Assembly (NCBI GenBank): GCA_947483545.1
Contig: CANKNP010000279.1
Coordinates: 1-7,091 of the forward strand
DNA from: Deltaproteobacteria bacterium
GTDB taxonomy: Bacteria > Myxococcota > UBA796 > SXON01
Length of the DNA stretch: 7,091 bases
Direction of reading: 5' to 3'
Every line of letters starts with the position of its first letter. Position 1 is the stretch's first letter. The notes beneath the pieces are model-generated. The model ran no database searches. It was given only the letters and a program-made list of their open reading frames with translations, and was not told the origin of the DNA. Of this stretch, positions 5,724 through 7,091 are shown piece by piece. Position numbers and translations under genes: made by a program.

Positions 5724-7043
5724 TCAGCCGACGGCTTCGCCGAGCTCCCGAATCGCCACGGTACGCCAGGACCCGTCCGTTCGCCGGCCGAGCGCGACCT
5801 GTGCCCGCTGGGCGGCGTCCGCGACGTCGGCGCCGAGCATGATGAAGTCCCGGGTCCGATCGCCAGACGACGCACGAACGCGGAACGCCACACGCGCGGT
5901 GACCACGATCGCGCTCACAGCGGCCGCGATCGCGGGCGCAGCCGCCCCCTGCGCCTGCGGTGCGCCCGCGGTCGGTGGGACCTCTGCGGGCGCAACGACC
6001 ACGGGGGCCGGGGGGGCAACCTTGCGGGACTGCACCCGAGCGGCGGCGGCGGGGATCCGACGGCGGACCCGCCAGGCTCGCACGTTCTCGATCGTCACAC
6101 CCGCCAGATCAGCGACCGTGCGATCCGTCTCGACACCCACCATGTGTACGTAGGGGTCGATCTTCGAGGCCCGGGCTGGGCCGCTGCGTCGCGTGCGGGC
6201 TGCGCTCGGGGCTGCGGCAACGGGTGCGACGGCGGGGGCAGCCGCCGGTGCGACGGGGGGAGCGGCTGCGACCACGGGTGCGGCGGCGGAGGGCGCGTTC
6301 CGGACTTTCCGTGCCGGCTTTGCGGCGGGGGTGGCTGCGGCGGCCGGAACGAAGGACGCAATGTTGCGCCGACGGCGGTATTGCTTCACTGCATCGGTCG
6401 TCGAGCCCGCCATGGCGGCGATTGCGCTGTCCGGAACGGTGCCCAGGAGGTCTGCATACGCGTCGATCGCCGAAGAGGGGCCGGGCTTCGCGCGGGGGGC
6501 CCCCGAGGGTGCGGCGCGTGCAGGACGCCGGGGAGCGGGCGGGGGCGCCGCTGGAGTAGATGCCGCGACGGCCGGTCGCACCAACTTTGCTGGCTCCCCC
6601 GCCGCGTTGCGCCGCCGCGAGGTGCTGGCGGGGCGAGAGGGCTCGGAGACCGCCGCGACCGGGGCCAGCGCCGCTACCGGGGGTGCCTTCAGGTAGGCGG
6701 CGATCCCACGGCCTTTGCGGAACGCCTTGACTTCATCCGCGCTCACACCGACCTCGACCGCGACCTCGGCGTCGGGACGCTTTCCGGCCAAACGGGCCAA
6801 CTGGGCGCTTGGGTCCGCGGTTGCGGCGGCGGCCGGCGCGCTCGCGGGCTCCCCGGTCTTCTTTTTCCGGCCCGGCGGGAGCGCTTGCTTGGTCAGCCCC
6901 GCCATATCGATCGCCTTCTGCAAGGCGCTCTTGGTCTGTCCAAACCTCGCGGACAAATCTGCCCAGCTCAGCGAGTCCTTGAGTGCTACCAAGTCGGGCC
7001 ACCAAGTGGCGGAGGATAGGTCGTCGGGGGAAGATTTCGGCAC
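5724..7043 (-). CDS. Ala/Pro/Arg-rich protein with four helix-turn-helix-like modules on long linkers
   Basis: The 439-residue protein is not a family I can name. Three 38-residue modules (81-118, 195-232, 297-334) align without gaps: G-x3-D near the start, (V/I)A four positions on, Gly, then Val, and a basic run ending in Ile (FRKGRGI, YRRRRNI, WRVRRRI). This is the pattern of a small helix-turn-helix ending in an Arg-rich recognition or tail helix. A fourth, divergent copy lies at about 16-50, matching the same offsets (Gly35, Leu41, Leu50). Between them are low-complexity Ala/Pro linkers of about 60-75 residues containing basic clusters. Net charge is about +30 (62 Lys/Arg, 32 Asp/Glu by count). 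A separate C-terminal segment (384-437) looks like a small folded domain of strands and one helix. Likely role, by inference: multivalent DNA binding, perhaps nucleoid-associated. GTG 7041-7043 is a weak start; the frame stays open to the window edge, so the true start may lie outside. Confidence 0.75.
   Translation of the reverse strand: MPKSSPDDLSSATWWPDLVALKDSLSWADLSARFGQTKSALQKAIDMAGLTKQALPPGRKKKTGEPASAPAAAATADPSAQLARLAGKRPDAEVAVEVGVSADEVKAFRKGRGIAAYLKAPPVAALAPVAAVSEPSRPASTSRRRNAAGEPAKLVRPAVAASTPAAPPPAPRRPARAAPSGAPRAKPGPSSAIDAYADLLGTVPDSAIAAMAGSTTDAVKQYRRRRNIASFVPAAAATPAAKPARKVRNAPSAAAPVVAAAPPVAPAAAPAVAPVAAAPSAARTRRSGPARASKIDPYVHMVGVETDRTVADLAGVTIENVRAWRVRRRIPAAAARVQSRKVAPPAPVVVAPAEVPPTAGAPQAQGAAAPAIAAAVSAIVVTARVAFRVRASSGDRTRDFIMLGADVADAAQRAQVALGRRTDGSWRTVAIRELGEAVG
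6042..6155 (-). repeat. HTH-like module, copy 4
   Basis: This encodes residues 297-334. Key residues are Gly303, Asp307, Val310-Ala311, Gly315-Val316, Val321 and WRVRRRI (324-330). The preceding linker (about 233-294) is almost pure Ala/Pro/Val with basic clusters near both ends. Confidence 0.7.
6348..6461 (-). repeat. HTH-like module, copy 3
   Basis: This encodes residues 195-232. Key residues are Gly201, Asp205, Ile208-Ala209, Gly213, Val219 and YRRRRNI (222-228). It is gap-free against copies 2 and 4. It lies after a Pro/Ala/Arg linker of about 75 residues. Confidence 0.7.
6690..6803 (-). repeat. HTH-like module, copy 2
   Basis: This encodes residues 81-118. Key residues are Gly87, Asp91, Val94-Ala95, Gly99-Val100-Ser101, Val105 and the FRKGRGI end (108-114). 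GVS followed by a Val in the next helix is a common helix-turn-helix signature. Confidence 0.7.
6894..6998 (-). repeat. Divergent N-terminal HTH-like module (copy 1)
   Basis: This encodes residues 16-50 of the minus-strand protein. SWADLSARFGQTKSALQKAI fits a helix-turn-helix (helix, Gly turn, recognition helix). Trp27, Gly35, Leu41 and Leu50 fall at the same offsets as Asp, Gly, Val and Ile in the other three modules, but the Arg-rich end is missing. It is likely related, though weaker than the other three. Confidence 0.5.
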
Positions 7044-7091
7044 GATTTCCAGGGGGTTGGGGGCGGGGACGTAGCACGCCCTGCCGGCCCC

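Noticed and set aside
5713..5760. Possible bidirectional terminator between the convergent genes (CGGC-TTC-GCCG and a CGGCT/AGCCG palindrome)
   Set aside because: The stems are only 4-5 bases with very small loops, lie partly inside the minus-strand coding end and have no T-run.
6156..6347. GC-rich near-repetitive DNA that could be taken as a satellite or CRISPR-like repeat
   Set aside because: It encodes the Ala/Pro linker of the minus-strand protein; the repetition is codon-level low complexity without regular units or spacers.
6144..7019. 291-codon plus-strand frame opposite the multi-module protein, and the 6193-6696 Ala/Gly-rich frame
   Set aside because: Both are Gly/Arg/Ala shadows of the Ala/Pro-rich minus-strand gene; only the minus frame shows the gap-free repeated modules.

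Overview
The window is GC-rich and densely coding: eight genes packed head to tail on the plus strand (196-5712), facing one long gene on the minus strand (5724-7043). There are no RNA genes, CRISPR arrays, insertion sequences or phage hallmarks. Lipoprotein signal peptides, a LapA-type inner-membrane protein, a TruD pseudouridine synthase, a class III-like PPK2, a type 2 IPP isomerase, strong G/C codon bias and cysteine-rich acidic lipoproteins together suggest a Gram-negative bacterium of the Myxococcota/deltaproteobacterial kind. This placement is an inference from protein style, not from a marker gene.

Layout. 1-195: non-coding leader rich in G and C tracts, with one GC hairpin. 196-3480: four tightly coupled genes: a zinc-lobe medium-chain reductase (quinone reductase/alcohol dehydrogenase-like), truD (tRNA pseudouridine 13 synthase), a PPK2-type polyphosphate:nucleotide phosphotransferase, and a short nucleosidase of the futalosine hydrolase/MTAN fold. 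Each junction is a 4-base stop/start overlap (GTGA or ATGA). 3507-4243: two tandem paralogous lipoproteins, very acidic, sharing all eleven cysteines. 4246-5355: type 2 isopentenyl-diphosphate isomerase (fni/idi-2). 5365-5712: LapA-like two-helix membrane protein. 5724-7043, minus: an unusual Ala/Pro/Arg-rich protein made of four helix-turn-helix-like modules on long basic disordered linkers, with a small C-terminal domain.

Working together. The plus-strand genes look like one transcription unit because gaps are 26 bases or less, but their functions do not form a single pathway. truD, PPK2 and the nucleosidase all touch RNA or nucleotide metabolism. If the nucleosidase is a true futalosine hydrolase (menaquinone), it would pair loosely with the IPP isomerase (isoprenoid side chains) and the quinone-reductase-like MDR enzyme. 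This link is speculative.

The least explained parts are the minus-strand multi-module protein, which looks like a multivalent DNA-binding or nucleoid-associated protein, and the tandem 11-cysteine lipoproteins. The IPP isomerase has methionine where characterised members have a catalytic glutamine.
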